In this document: piece after piece, positions 1 through 6,715 of the stretch
Layout: every line of letters begins with the position of its first letter
Position numbering within the stretch: the first letter of the stretch is position 1
Assembly: GCA_014802435.1 (NCBI GenBank)
Contig: JAAVCG010000031.1
Coordinates: forward strand, 55,849 to 119,848
Direction of reading: 5' to 3'
Length of the DNA stretch: 64,000 nucleotides
Origin: Bacteroides sp.
Lineage (GTDB): Bacteria > Bacteroidota > Bacteroidia > Bacteroidales > Muribaculaceae
Notes under the pieces: generated by a model
Told to the model about the DNA's origin: nothing
The model's database searches: none
Seen by the model: only the letters and a program-made list of their open reading frames with translations
Made by a program: the position numbers and the translations under genes

Positions 1-50
1 CTTTTGCCGCCGTGAGTTGATTTTTTTACTTCTTCGTTTGGATTTTCCAT
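1..50 (-). CDS. partial CDS, unknown product (5' end only)
   Basis: Reading leftward from an ATG at 50 the frame stays open to the window edge and gives MENPNEEVKKSTHGGK. Only 16 residues are visible, charged and without a signal peptide, so no family can be named. It lies upstream of the lysis genes on the opposite strand and has a Bacteroidetes-type promoter about 245 nt upstream (295-326), so it is probably another gene of the prophage-like element. The leader is long and holds a possible small ORF (144-272). The reading frame is reasonably sure; the function is unknown. Confidence 0.5.
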   Translation of the reverse strand, partial: MENPNEEVKKSTHGGK

Positions 51-143
51 AATTATATGTTAATTTTGCAGTGGTTTAACCCGAACAAACAAAAGGGCGC
101 CTCCCTGCCAGGAGGTCTTTAAGACTTTAGTCACCCTATTGGA

Positions 144-272
144 TTAGAAAATTGTCAGTGTGATGACCGCAATTTTCAATTTCCAAAGCCTGATTGAGAT
201 TGTAAACTGTATCATAGCTTTGTTTGTTTGGGTTAGGCCTTTCTTTTTTTTCGGCGTCAGGCGTTGTCCCAT
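144..272 (-). CDS. possible 42-residue small ORF in phage leader
   Basis: An ATG at 272, about 18 nt after the predicted start site of the 295-326 promoter, opens a 42-codon frame ending in TAA at 144. The product is basic at the N terminus (TPKKKKG) with a hydrophobic C terminus (KIAVITLTIF). Small membrane-type proteins are common beside Bacteroides phage-like lysis genes, but I do not recognise this one, and it could be a chance frame in an untranslated leader. Confidence 0.25.
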   Translation of the reverse strand: MGQRLTPKKKKGLTQTNKAMIQFTISIRLWKLKIAVITLTIF

Positions 273-294
273 AAATCTCTCTTGATTTACACTG

Positions 295-326
295 CAAAGT
301 TACGAAAAATTTTGAAAATATCCAAG
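295..326 (-). promoter_or_regulatory. Bacteroidetes promoter for leftward phage gene
   Basis: On the minus strand CTTG (323-326) is followed after 20 bp by TAACTTTG (295-302), matching the TTTG / TAnnTTTG consensus with one change in the -33 box. It would start transcripts near 290 that run left through the 144-272 small ORF to the partial gene at 1-50. Confidence 0.55.
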
Positions 327-374
327 CGTTTTCAAGATTATTTTTAATAAAAATTGTAACTTTTTTACCTGACA

Positions 375-698
375 ATGAAACGCTTAAAACAACAATTTGA
401 TGAGTTGACCTTCAAGGAAAAACTCTGTTATCTCCTCGCATTTTTATCCATGAGTGCGGCGTTCGTTATGGCTTTCATGGGAATGTTCATGCCCCCTGAG
501 GGCGAAATTCATAACTCAGTGCTCTATGCTTTCGCCCTGGTGTTATTATTCGTCGGCGCACTACTCGGAATAGACATGAAATATGAAGCCTTGCGCGACA
601 AATTCAAACGCGATATCCTCGACTATATCCAAAACCTTAACCTCCCCAATCCAAATGAAAGCAAGCACCAAAGCCCGGAATCTGATTCAACAATTTGA
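375..698 (+). CDS. holin-like small membrane protein
   Basis: A 107-residue protein with two hydrophobic segments (about residues 17-37 and 47-66) followed by a charged, cytoplasmic-looking tail. Size, two-helix topology and position directly before a lysozyme gene fit a phage holin, which would permeabilise the inner membrane and release the endolysin. The lysozyme start at 655 lies inside this gene, giving a 44-bp overlap and probable translational coupling. The family was not recognised by sequence, so the role rests on topology and context. An upstream TAACTTTT (357-364) resembles a weak -7 box very close to the ATG. Confidence 0.55.
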   Translation: MKRLKQQFDELTFKEKLCYLLAFLSMSAAFVMAFMGMFMPPEGEIHNSVLYAFALVLLFVGALLGIDMKYEALRDKFKRDILDYIQNLNLPNPNESKHQSPESDSTI

Positions 699-1107
699 GG
701 GCCTCAGACTCCAATCGTATCTATGTCCGGCCCGTCGCTGGACTATCGGCTACGGCCACACCGGCCCCGACGTAACCCCCGCAATGACCATCACCGCCGC
801 CCGCGCCGCCTCGCTCTTTGACGCCGACCTCGCCCCCATAGAAGACCGACTCAACGCATGGCTCACCGCCGACGGCCTGACCCTCACCCAAGGCCAATTT
901 GACGCGCTATGCTCCTTCACCTTCAATCTCGGCCTCTCGGCCCTCCGCGGCTCAACCCTATGGCGCAAAATCATCGCCAACCCCGCCGACCCCTCAATCC
1001 CCGCCGAGTTCGCCCGATGGGTCTACGCCACCCAAGGAGGCAAGAAAATCAAACTCCCCGGCCTCGTCAACCGCCGCCAAGCCGAAGCTAAACTATGGCA
1101 AAGCTAA
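655..1107 (+). CDS. phage-type lysozyme (endolysin, GH24)
   Basis: A 150-residue muramidase that cleaves the MurNAc-GlcNAc bond of peptidoglycan. Near the N terminus QQFEGLRLQSY supplies the catalytic Glu and is followed by WTIGYGHTG, the GH24 active-site strand; further on LTQGQFDALCSFTFNLG is a typical GH24 segment. I chose the ATG at 655 because it starts just before the catalytic helix; an upstream ATG at 583 would add 24 unrelated residues read from inside the holin-like gene. It has no signal peptide, in keeping with holin-dependent release. It overlaps the next gene by 13 bp. Together with its neighbours it forms a lysis cassette. Confidence 0.88.
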   Translation: MKASTKARNLIQQFEGLRLQSYLCPARRWTIGYGHTGPDVTPAMTITAARAASLFDADLAPIEDRLNAWLTADGLTLTQGQFDALCSFTFNLGLSALRGSTLWRKIIANPADPSIPAEFARWVYATQGGKKIKLPGLVNRRQAEAKLWQS

Positions 1108-1610
1108 ACCCCGCCGCGGCCCTCATCATCGGGCTCTTCACCGGATGTTGCCTCGGACGCCTGCGCTACGCCTCTGAGGAAACATCCCCTCCTGCCCCGC
1201 GGGTCATTACGGACACCATCACCATCACCGATACGCTCCTGATAACTCAACCCGCCCCAAAGGCCCAAACCATCATCCGCTACGTTGACGCCCGACTTCC
1301 CATCGCTCCCGTCGACTCCGCAAGTAACACTCCCGCCCCCGCCGCCTCCGCCAACGTTACCATCCCCATCACTCAAGCCACCTTCACCGACTCCACTACT
1401 TACACGGCATGGGTCAGCGGCTACAATCCCCGCCTTGACTCGCTCCGCCTCTACCCGCAAACCCACACAATCCACTCCCTGCAAACCATCGCCGCCCCCA
1501 AACCCTCACGCTGGGCCCTGAGCATCGGCGCCGGCATTGCCGCCACACCCGCCGCCGGCATCCAACCCGCCATCTTCATCGGCGCCACTTATACGCTCCA
1601 TCCCCTATAA
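1095..1610 (+). CDS. spanin-like / DUF6808-like lipoprotein
   Basis: 171 residues with a hydrophobic N terminus (about residues 7-18) ending in GCCLG, a possible lipobox, then a Pro/Thr/Ala-rich middle and a C-terminal glycine-rich part (SIGAGIAA, PAIFIGATYTL) that reads like beta strands. Proteins of this form follow endolysins in Bacteroides phages and are annotated DUF6808; by position it could be the spanin that disrupts the outer membrane. Both assignments are inference from position and shape. It starts inside the lysozyme gene and is followed by a clear terminator, closing the cassette. Confidence 0.55.
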   Translation: MAKLNPAAALIIGLFTGCCLGRLRYASEETSPPAPRVITDTITITDTLLITQPAPKAQTIIRYVDARLPIAPVDSASNTPAPAASANVTIPITQATFTDSTTYTAWVSGYNPRLDSLRLYPQTHTIHSLQTIAAPKPSRWALSIGAGIAATPAAGIQPAIFIGATYTLHPL

Positions 1611-1640
1611 AATCCATCCATTTGATTACGTTAAATATAG

Positions 1641-1674
1641 AAAATAGCCCCGTTGTGAAACGCGGCTATTTTAT
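1641..1674 (+). terminator. rho-independent terminator of the lysis cassette
   Basis: AAAATAGCC (1641-1649) pairs with GGCTATTTT (1664-1672) around a CCGTTGTGAAACGC loop that can itself pair partly. A and T tracts at either end make it usable in both directions. It sits 30 nt after the spanin-like gene. Confidence 0.75.
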
Positions 1675-1794
1675 TGTTTGGAGTGAATATTTACGAGGTA
1701 CGGTTTGTAATCCTTTCCGGAACGCCGGTGATGATGTTTTATTGTGATGATGTGTTAAGGCGTTCCTTCGGGTCGCTGTGATGGGCGGCCCTTT

Positions 1795-2067
1795 TTATGG
1801 TCGCATACCAAGAGAGAGGCCGAGGCGCTCAAGAATACGCTCGATTTCATCCACTGACTTGGCGCCGAGCCTGCTAATCTTGAACAAATCCTCACGGGTG
1901 AGCCTCACTAAATCCCTCAGTCGGCTTATGCCCGCATCATCAAGAGGGATAGCTATCCGCATCGGCATATCAACTTCAATGATATGTGCCGAAAGAAGCT
2001 GCTCCATGTGGAGCCTCACCTCATCATATTTATCAAAAGAATTATCAGGAGTAGGTCTTTCGTACAT
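1795..2067 (-). CDS. stand-alone RNA polymerase alpha-CTD-like protein
   Basis: A 90-residue protein whose last 60 residues look like the C-terminal domain of the RNA polymerase alpha subunit: ISRLRDLVRLTREDLFKI, then LGAKSVDEI and LERLGLSLGMRP, the helix-hairpin-helix and end helix of the fold. Against E. coli alpha, the residues matching R265, G296, K298, S299 and E302, which contact the DNA minor groove, are kept (R in MPMRIA; G, K, S and E in LGAKSVDEI), while N268 and C269 are replaced by I and P. The assembly domain is absent; about 30 unrelated residues precede the fold. It is read from its own promoter, between the lysis terminator and the integrase. A phage transcription factor or alpha decoy is inference. 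Confidence 0.8.
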   Translation of the reverse strand: MYERPTPDNSFDKYDEVRLHMEQLLSAHIIEVDMPMRIAIPLDDAGISRLRDLVRLTREDLFKISRLGAKSVDEIERILERLGLSLGMRP

Positions 2068-2085
2068 AATATTTTAAGAAGAAAT

Positions 2086-2109
2086 GGAGAGAGGAACCAC
2101 CCTCTCTCC
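2086..2109 (-). promoter_or_regulatory. perfect hairpin in the alpha-CTD-like gene leader
   Basis: GGAGAGAGG (2086-2094) and CCTCTCTCC (2101-2109) form a 9-bp perfect stem with a 6-nt loop, 18 nt upstream of the ATG at 2067 and downstream of the predicted start site near 2153. No U tract follows, so it is not a standard terminator; it could protect or control the leader, or weakly terminate integrase transcripts. Confidence 0.5.
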
Positions 2110-2158
2110 CAAGTCAAACCAATAAGCCACCGGTCTATGGTAGAACTTACTGACGCTG

Positions 2159-2190
2159 CAAAGATAACACTTTATTTTAAATTATCCAAA
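2159..2190 (-). promoter_or_regulatory. promoter of the alpha-CTD-like gene
   Basis: Minus-strand TTTG (2187-2190), 20-bp spacer, TATCTTTG (2159-2166): an exact Bacteroidetes consensus. It overlaps the last codons of the integrase gene, so the small gene can be expressed independently of the integrase. Confidence 0.72.
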
Positions 2191-3344
2191 ACCTGACGTA
2201 CGGCCTGTGTCGCCATTTCAGGAGTTACGGAAATATAAGCGTAGAGCGAGGTGCCTCCCTTGTTCACCTTATGACCGAGAATATAGTCTATTACACTGGT
2301 CCCGATTCCAAGATTAAAAGCGTGTTGCGAGAATGATTTTCGGGCTGAATAATAGATTAGCTGATTGATACCCGTAGCGTTCGCAATGTTTCGCAGGTGG
2401 TTTTTGACGAAGTTATGATGGCTCCGCAATGATTTACTATGCGCAACGCATATATGGCCGTCGCTATCTTTGTATCGGCCTATAATATCCTTCGCTTCAT
2501 CAGGGATATCAAACTCCACATATTTGTTAAATTTTGGCTTGAGTTCCGTCTTCTTCCTTATGTAACGAATTGTATCCGTCTGCTTATTGAAATCGATTTC
2601 CAGCAGGTCCGCGAGATTAATACCTCCGAGATAGTAGGAAAGCATGAAGATATCACGGGCTTTTGCTTGCCACTTGTTAGTTATCTCCATATCCCTGAGT
2701 TGCTTTACCTCGTCAACTGAAAGCCAGGATTGGCGTATCTCAGTCGGCGGCAACTCGTACCTGAAAAACGGATCAACTCGAAATTGAACATAGCCACAGC
2801 CCTTCGCGTAGTTAAGCAGGGTTCTCAAGAAAGTAATAATGATACGAACCGTCGAGGGCTTTGCCCTACTGCGAAGTTGCTTGTCAAGGCTGAGAATAGT
2901 CGCATGCGTAACATTTTCGGCAAGCATAGACCCGTTTATACAACGTGATATGCAATTCCACTGTGTTCTATAACATTTTGCAGTACTCGGCTTGATTCGA
3001 GCATAGGTTATATACTCATCAAATATAGATTGAAGAGTGCGATGCTTGGAGTTGCCGGCGTTCAGGAGTTGATAAACCAGTTCCGGACAAGTCAGGCCGC
3101 TGGTATATTCAAGCCCATCAAGCACTGACTGATAGTATTGGAGATACTTGCGGACCTTGACGTTGAGCATAGCCGCATCAGGTCGTTTGACGACATGGCC
3201 GTTCTTAAACTCGCTGTTGGAGTTAAGAACGATGTCAGTGACTATGTAACGGGTTTGTCCGTTATGAGCAACGGAGATTCTGACTTTGTTTTTGCCGCCC
3301 TTAACCGCCTTAGAGGAAATGACGACCGCATTTAATGTTGCCAT
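2172..3344 (-). CDS. tyrosine site-specific integrase
   Basis: A 390-residue phage-type integrase. The N-terminal arm starts MATLNAVVIS; a SAM-like core-binding region follows (about residues 110-200), then the catalytic domain. The C terminus carries YYSARKSFSQHAF (box II Arg, with Tyr in place of the usual first His), ILGHK and TSLYAYIS (nucleophile probably Y368). The usual box I Arg is not in its expected place: the segment reads YYLGGINLADL. This resembles a Bacteroidetes integrase subgroup with a GIN motif, so the protein need not be inactive. The ATG at 3344 was chosen because the longer frame (to 3473) would begin upstream of the predicted promoter. The host junction probably lies between 3345 and 3520. 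Confidence 0.88.
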   Translation of the reverse strand: MATLNAVVISSKAVKGGKNKVRISVAHNGQTRYIVTDIVLNSNSEFKNGHVVKRPDAAMLNVKVRKYLQYYQSVLDGLEYTSGLTCPELVYQLLNAGNSKHRTLQSIFDEYITYARIKPSTAKCYRTQWNCISRCINGSMLAENVTHATILSLDKQLRSRAKPSTVRIIITFLRTLLNYAKGCGYVQFRVDPFFRYELPPTEIRQSWLSVDEVKQLRDMEITNKWQAKARDIFMLSYYLGGINLADLLEIDFNKQTDTIRYIRKKTELKPKFNKYVEFDIPDEAKDIIGRYKDSDGHICVAHSKSLRSHHNFVKNHLRNIANATGINQLIYYSARKSFSQHAFNLGIGTSVIDYILGHKVNKGGTSLYAYISVTPEMATQAVRQVLDNLK

Positions 3345-3440
3345 AATTATTATTTTTTTAGTGATATTTTGGATTATTTTCGGACAATTTTGAGGAAATG
3401 TTTTAGGCAAAAATGGCTGTTTTTGAGGCTTTTTGCGCAC

Positions 3441-3478
3441 ACCATATATGGTCTCTTTTCTCCGAATATACAAATATA
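3441..3478 (-). promoter_or_regulatory. integrase promoter (-7 box) and 12-bp palindrome
   Basis: Minus-strand TATATTTG (3471-3478) fits the -7 consensus; no good -33 box was found. The leader then contains the perfect palindrome ACCATATATGGT (3441-3452), 97 nt upstream of the integrase ATG, a plausible operator or recombinase arm site. Confidence 0.4.
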
Positions 3479-3522
3479 ACCCCTCTGATATTCAGTAAAT
3501 TCTATTAGTTAGCATAATTGCT

Positions 3523-3553
3523 TTTGAATTGTTACTGAAAATTACTATCTTTG
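3523..3553 (+). promoter_or_regulatory. promoter of the 96-residue gene and crcB
   Basis: TTTG (3523-3526), 19-bp spacer, TATCTTTG (3546-3553). Only 11 nt separate the -7 box from the ATG at 3565, so the leader is a few nucleotides long and there is no room for a fluoride riboswitch. Confidence 0.72.
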
Positions 3554-3564
3554 CACCAAAAAAT

Positions 3565-3855
3565 ATGAATAATAAGCTGATAACTCCTCCGGATTTCACC
3601 CCCTCAGAGGATGAAATTAAGGTTATGAGCGGCCCTGACGCGGGGCTGCATGACTCTATCTATGAACTGCCGGTTGGCCCGGAACTTCCGGATGCCGTAA
3701 GGGAGCTTTATGAGTTGGCCCGGGAATGGGACCAGACCACTTTTTATATCACTCCGCTTCAGGGGGTTAGTCCCGCCGAGGGTCAGCGCCTGTTTGCGCC
3801 ATTCCGGAAGCTCTATAATGTCAGGTTTCCGAAAGAATATCTCGCCGATGAATAA
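3565..3855 (+). CDS. conserved hypothetical protein, crcB partner
   Basis: A 96-residue acidic soluble protein without signal peptide or membrane helix. The central part (ELPVGPELPDAVRELYELAREWDQTTFYITPLQG) looks like an alpha/beta fold, but I do not recognise the family. The start at 3565 follows the promoter directly; the ATG-like start at 3529 would lie inside the promoter. It overlaps crcB by 8 bp, so the two are co-transcribed and probably translationally coupled. A role linked to fluoride export would be guesswork. Confidence 0.7.
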   Translation: MNNKLITPPDFTPSEDEIKVMSGPDAGLHDSIYELPVGPELPDAVRELYELAREWDQTTFYITPLQGVSPAEGQRLFAPFRKLYNVRFPKEYLADE

Positions 3856-4195
3856 TCAATTACTGAATTTTTTGACAGTAGGGGCGGGTGGCGCCGTCGG
3901 GGCTATGATGCGTTATGGCCTCAGCATGCTCTTAGTGGGTCAGCCGTTGATTGCAACTATGGCGGCCAATGTTGCCGGTTCGTTCCTAATAGGCCTCGCC
4001 ATGGCGACGGCCCGGGGGCGGGTGTTGCTTTTTCTGACCGTAGGTCTTTGCGGTGGATTCACCACTTTTTCCACCTTTTCCGCTCAGACTTTAGGGCTGA
4101 TTCAAGGCGGGAATTATCAGTCGGCCTTAGGGTATGCCCTGCTGAGTGTTATTCTCTGCCTTGGGGCAACGTATTCAGCCCTGCGACTCACTTGA
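3848..4195 (+). CDS. crcB: fluoride ion exporter CrcB (Fluc)
   Basis: A 115-residue inner-membrane protein with four hydrophobic segments, the normal Fluc size. Diagnostic motifs are present: GAMMRYG, NVAGSFLIG and GGFTTFSTFS, the last containing the Phe and Thr residues that line the fluoride path. Fluc channels work as antiparallel dual-topology dimers that let F- leave the cytoplasm. The start at 3848 lies in the last codons of the preceding gene. A long hairpin terminates the operon. Confidence 0.93.
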   Translation: MNNQLLNFLTVGAGGAVGAMMRYGLSMLLVGQPLIATMAANVAGSFLIGLAMATARGRVLLFLTVGLCGGFTTFSTFSAQTLGLIQGGNYQSALGYALLSVILCLGATYSALRLT

Positions 4196-4216
4196 GCGGA
4201 ATCGCAGGGCTGATTT
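4176..4216. terminator. bidirectional hairpin between crcB and the His-rich gene
   Basis: CAGCCCTGCGA (4176-4186) and TCGCAGGGCTG (4202-4212) form an 11-bp perfect stem with a 15-nt loop, followed by ATTTAACGG. It begins inside the last codons of crcB and lies just before the stop of the convergent gene, so it can serve both strands. Confidence 0.7.
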
Positions 4217-4221
4217 AACGG

Positions 4222-4518
4222 TTATTTATGGTGGTGGTGCTGTTGATGATGATGGTGCTGCTGTTTGGCGAACTTCTTGGCCTGTTTTTGCTGCTTCTTG
4301 ACCATCTTTTTGTAGCGTTTGATTTCCTTCTTGGAGGGTTTGTGATGGTGATGATGGCAGGGGGGAGGCGGCGGAGGCAGCGGAACAGCCGGGCCGGCCG
4401 TAGAAACGTAGACGGAGTTTCCCTGCGGGGTCAGGACAACCTGATAGTTGACCTTGGCGGCAATTGGAGCGGAAGCGAAGATAATCGCTGCGGCAGCCAG
4501 GAGAATTGAGCGTTTCAT
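4222..4518 (-). CDS. secreted His-rich (probable metal-binding) protein
   Basis: 98 residues: a signal peptide (MKRSILLAAAAIIFASAPIAA), a short region, a run of seven prolines, CHHHHHK, a Lys/Gln-rich basic helix, and a tail of His and Gln (HHHHQQHHHHK). At least 13 histidines and one Cys lie in the C-terminal half. Such tracts bind Ni, Zn or Cu in periplasmic storage or chaperone proteins, but the metal cannot be told from sequence and no transporter is adjacent. It is the third gene behind the Crp-like regulator and PurT. Low-complexity sequence makes family assignment unreliable. Confidence 0.7.
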   Translation of the reverse strand: MKRSILLAAAAIIFASAPIAAKVNYQVVLTPQGNSVYVSTAGPAVPLPPPPPPCHHHHHKPSKKEIKRYKKMVKKQQKQAKKFAKQQHHHHQQHHHHK

Positions 4519-4528
4519 ATCGTTTAGT

Positions 4529-4571
4529 TTTTTAGGGGTTATGTTTGTTAGACACGTAAAGCCCCTAAAAA
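4529..4571. repeat. 10-bp inverted repeat between purT and the His-rich gene
   Basis: TTTTTAGGGG (4529-4538) and CCCCTAAAAA (4562-4571) are perfectly complementary around a 23-nt loop. The A/T ends give it the look of a terminator, but no U tract lies beyond the stem on the minus strand. It could attenuate transcription from purT into the His-rich gene. Confidence 0.5.
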
Positions 4572-4573
4572 GT

Positions 4574-5755
4574 TTAACGCAGCTCGATTTTTAATTCGGA
4601 GAGGGCACGCTCGGCCTTTTGGCGGGCAAGGTCAACGGAGCTGTCAGTAGCGAGGATAACCGCCATGCGTCGATGGCCATTGACCTCGGGTTTGCCAAAC
4701 ACTCTCATTGCGGTTCCCGGCTCGGCAAGCACCCGGTCAAGATTGCTGAGGATAATCTCCTTTGATGAGCCTTCAACGACGACGGCGGCGGAGGCCGACG
4801 GTCCGTAAAAGCGGATTTCCGGGACGGGAAGGCCCAAGATTGCACGCGCATGGAGGGCAAATTCGCTCAGGTCCTGTGAAATCATAGTGACCATGCCGGT
4901 GTCGTGGGGTCGGGGAGAGACTTCTGAGAAGATAACCTCATCGCCCTTAACGAAGAGTTCAACGCCGAAAATGCCGTAACCGCCCAGAGCATCAGTGACT
5001 TTGCGGGCAATCTCACGCGCCTTTTCCATGGCGGGGGCCGACATGGGTTGCGGCTGCCATGAGAATCGGTAGTCGCCGTTTTCCTGATAGTGGCCAACGG
5101 GTTCGCAGAATGTCGTTCCGGAGATGGAGCGGACAGTGAGCAGGGTTATTTCATAGTCGAAGTCAACAAAACCTTCAACGATGACTCTTCCGGCATCGGC
5201 GCGGGCACCTTCGCGAGCTTCCTTCCATGCGGCATCGACCTGCTCAGGGGTGCGCACGGTTGATTGGCCGTGGCCGCTGCTGCTCATGACGGGTTTGACC
5301 ACACAGGGAAGGCCTATCTCGTCAATGGCCCGGTGAAATTCCTCAAGCGATGAAGCGAAGCGATAAGGGGAGGTCTTGATTCCTAACTCCTCGGCGGCGA
5401 GGCGGCGGATTCCTTCGCGATTCATAGTCAGGAGGGTGGCGGCAGCCGTCGGAGTGACGTTAAAACCTTCTTTTTCAAGCTTCACCAGCTCGGGAGTGGC
5501 AATGGCTTCCACCTCGGGGATAATATGGTCCGGCTTTTCTTCCAAAACCACTTGGCGCAGGGCCTCGGCATTAGTCATGTCAAATACTCGGGCGCGGTTA
5601 GCCACTTGCATAGCCGGCGCATCAGCATACTTATCACAGGCAATGACCTCGACGCCATAGCGCTGGAGTTCGATTGCCACTTCTTTGCCTAATTCGCCGC
5701 TGCCCAGGAGCAGGGCCTTCGTTCCGGAGGGAGTGAATGGGGTTCCGATTTTCAT
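4574..5755 (-). CDS. purT: formate-dependent GAR transformylase PurT
   Basis: A 393-residue ATP-grasp enzyme that makes formyl-GAR from GAR, formate and ATP in purine synthesis. The N-terminal domain has [11 protein letters not shown] (residues 16-26) and [12 protein letters not shown], the family signature; the ATP-grasp glycine loop is SSSGHGQS (158-165) and metal/ATP ligands lie in [12 protein letters not shown] (278-289). Length is as expected. The gene starts 28 nt downstream of the Crp-like regulator on the same strand and probably shares its transcript. Confidence 0.95.
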   Translation of the reverse strand: MKIGTPFTPSGTKALLLGSGELGKEVAIELQRYGVEVIACDKYADAPAMQVANRARVFDMTNAEALRQVVLEEKPDHIIPEVEAIATPELVKLEKEGFNVTPTAAATLLTMNREGIRRLAAEELGIKTSPYRFASSLEEFHRAIDEIGLPCVVKPVMSSSGHGQSTVRTPEQVDAAWKEAREGARADAGRVIVEGFVDFDYEITLLTVRSISGTTFCEPVGHYQENGDYRFSWQPQPMSAPAMEKAREIARKVTDALGGYGIFGVELFVKGDEVIFSEVSPRPHDTGMVTMISQDLSEFALHARAILGLPVPEIRFYGPSASAAVVVEGSSKEIILSNLDRVLAEPGTAMRVFGKPEVNGHRRMAVILATDSSVDLARQKAERALSELKIELR

Positions 5756-5783
5756 GTCAGAGTGGAATTGGGGGATGGGTGGA

Positions 5784-6482
5784 TTAGCCTAATCGGCTGA
5801 TGTTATGGAGTTGGGGCTCGTCGAGAATACGGATTCGGCGGCCGTCGACAGTAATCAGGTGCTCATTGACAAAGGCGGAGAGAGTGCGGATTGCATTAGC
5901 CGTTGTCATGTTTGAGAGGTTGGCAAGGTCCTCGCGGCTCATGTAGATTCGGAGGGTTGACTTATCATCCTCGTAGCCGTAATTTTCAGCGAGTACAATC
6001 AGCGCCTCGGCCAATCGGCCGCGGATATGCTTTTGGGTTAGATTGACAATCTTGGTGTCAGAGGAGCCGAGGTTAGTCGCCAACTCCTTGATAAAGAAGC
6101 GGGCAACGGCATTGTTTTGCTCAATGAGCTCTTCAACCACCGCCAGCGGGAGAGTGCCGATAGTACACTGCTCAAATGCCGAAGCGGAGCTGACATAAGT
6201 CTCTCCGGCAAAGAAAGCACGATATCCGAAATATTGCACCGGACGAATCAAACGAATAATCTGTGACCTACCGCCGACACCCTCTTTCCATTTCTTCACC
6301 TTGCCGGAAATGAGACACCAAAGGTATTCCGGGGTATCCTTCTCGGAATAGATGGTCTCATTCTTTTTATAATGATGCAGGGTAAAGTTTTCCGTTACCA
6401 GCCGCTTTTCGTCGGCCGACAACACAGACCAGAGTTCGGACAAATCCTCACTAATAACTTGTTCAAGAACTTCGCGTATCAT
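5784..6482 (-). CDS. Crp/Fnr-family transcription regulator
   Basis: A 232-residue regulator with an N-terminal cyclic-nucleotide-binding-type beta barrel (about residues 30-135: [32 protein letters not shown]), a dimer helix, and a C-terminal winged helix (about 165-225; recognition region [20 protein letters not shown]). The effector is unknown; the Arg of the cAMP pocket is not evident. A TTG start at 6512 is possible on paper but lies inside the -7 box of the promoter, so the ATG at 6482 is used. It is the first gene of a probable operon with purT. Confidence 0.9.
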   Translation of the reverse strand: MIREVLEQVISEDLSELWSVLSADEKRLVTENFTLHHYKKNETIYSEKDTPEYLWCLISGKVKKWKEGVGGRSQIIRLIRPVQYFGYRAFFAGETYVSSASAFEQCTIGTLPLAVVEELIEQNNAVARFFIKELATNLGSSDTKIVNLTQKHIRGRLAEALIVLAENYGYEDDKSTLRIYMSREDLANLSNMTTANAIRTLSAFVNEHLITVDGRRIRILDEPQLHNISRLG

Positions 6483-6509
6483 CTTAATATATGAACCTAT
6501 AGGGGACTG

Positions 6510-6541
6510 CAAAGTTACGAAAAATAATTCAAACTCCCAAA
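6510..6541 (-). promoter_or_regulatory. promoter of the crp-like/purT operon
   Basis: Minus-strand TTTG (6538-6541), 20-bp spacer, TAACTTTG (6510-6517). Predicted start near 6504, giving a leader of about 22 nt. Confidence 0.78.
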
Positions 6542-6555
6542 TTTAGACGATAGCA

Positions 6556-6711
6556 CCCTTTTATTTTTAGACCAGAGCCCCATAGCAACTATAGCATTGC
6601 GGGCCCGGCTTTTATTTTTTTTAAGGAGGGGAGCAATCCCTCCTTAAAAAAAATCAGGGGCAACAAATAAAACTATAGTTGCTATGGGGCTCTGGTCTTA
6701 AAAAAAGGGGG
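6556..6711. repeat. 156-bp nested palindrome between divergent promoters
   Basis: Perfect 26-bp arms at 6569-6594 and 6673-6698 (beginning AGACCAGAGCCCC) enclose a second palindrome: TTTTATTT/AAATAAAA (6610-6617/6665-6672) and a 16-bp perfect stem 6615-6630/6638-6653 (T8AAGGAGGG / CCCTCCTTA8) with a 7-nt loop. Outside, CCCTTTT and AAAAAGGGG extend the symmetry. The core alone is a textbook bidirectional terminator, yet it sits upstream of both flanking genes. It may be a MITE-like insertion or a barrier insulating divergent promoters. It codes for nothing. Confidence 0.85.
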
Positions 6712-6715
6712 GCGC

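Noticed and set aside
3345-3473. 43-residue N-terminal extension of the integrase
   Set aside because: It would start upstream of the predicted transcription start and reads through A/T-rich sequence with a palindrome; MATLNAVV is the family-like start.
3500-3565. Fluoride riboswitch before crcB
   Set aside because: The leader between promoter and first ATG is only a few nucleotides long.
4228-4509. Hydrophobic 93-codon frame opposite the His-rich gene
   Set aside because: It is the complement of His and Lys codons; the minus-strand frame has a proper signal peptide and start.
6483-6512. N-terminal extension of the Crp-like protein from a TTG start
   Set aside because: The TTG lies inside the -7 box (TAACTTTG, 6510-6517) of the promoter, so it cannot be part of the message.
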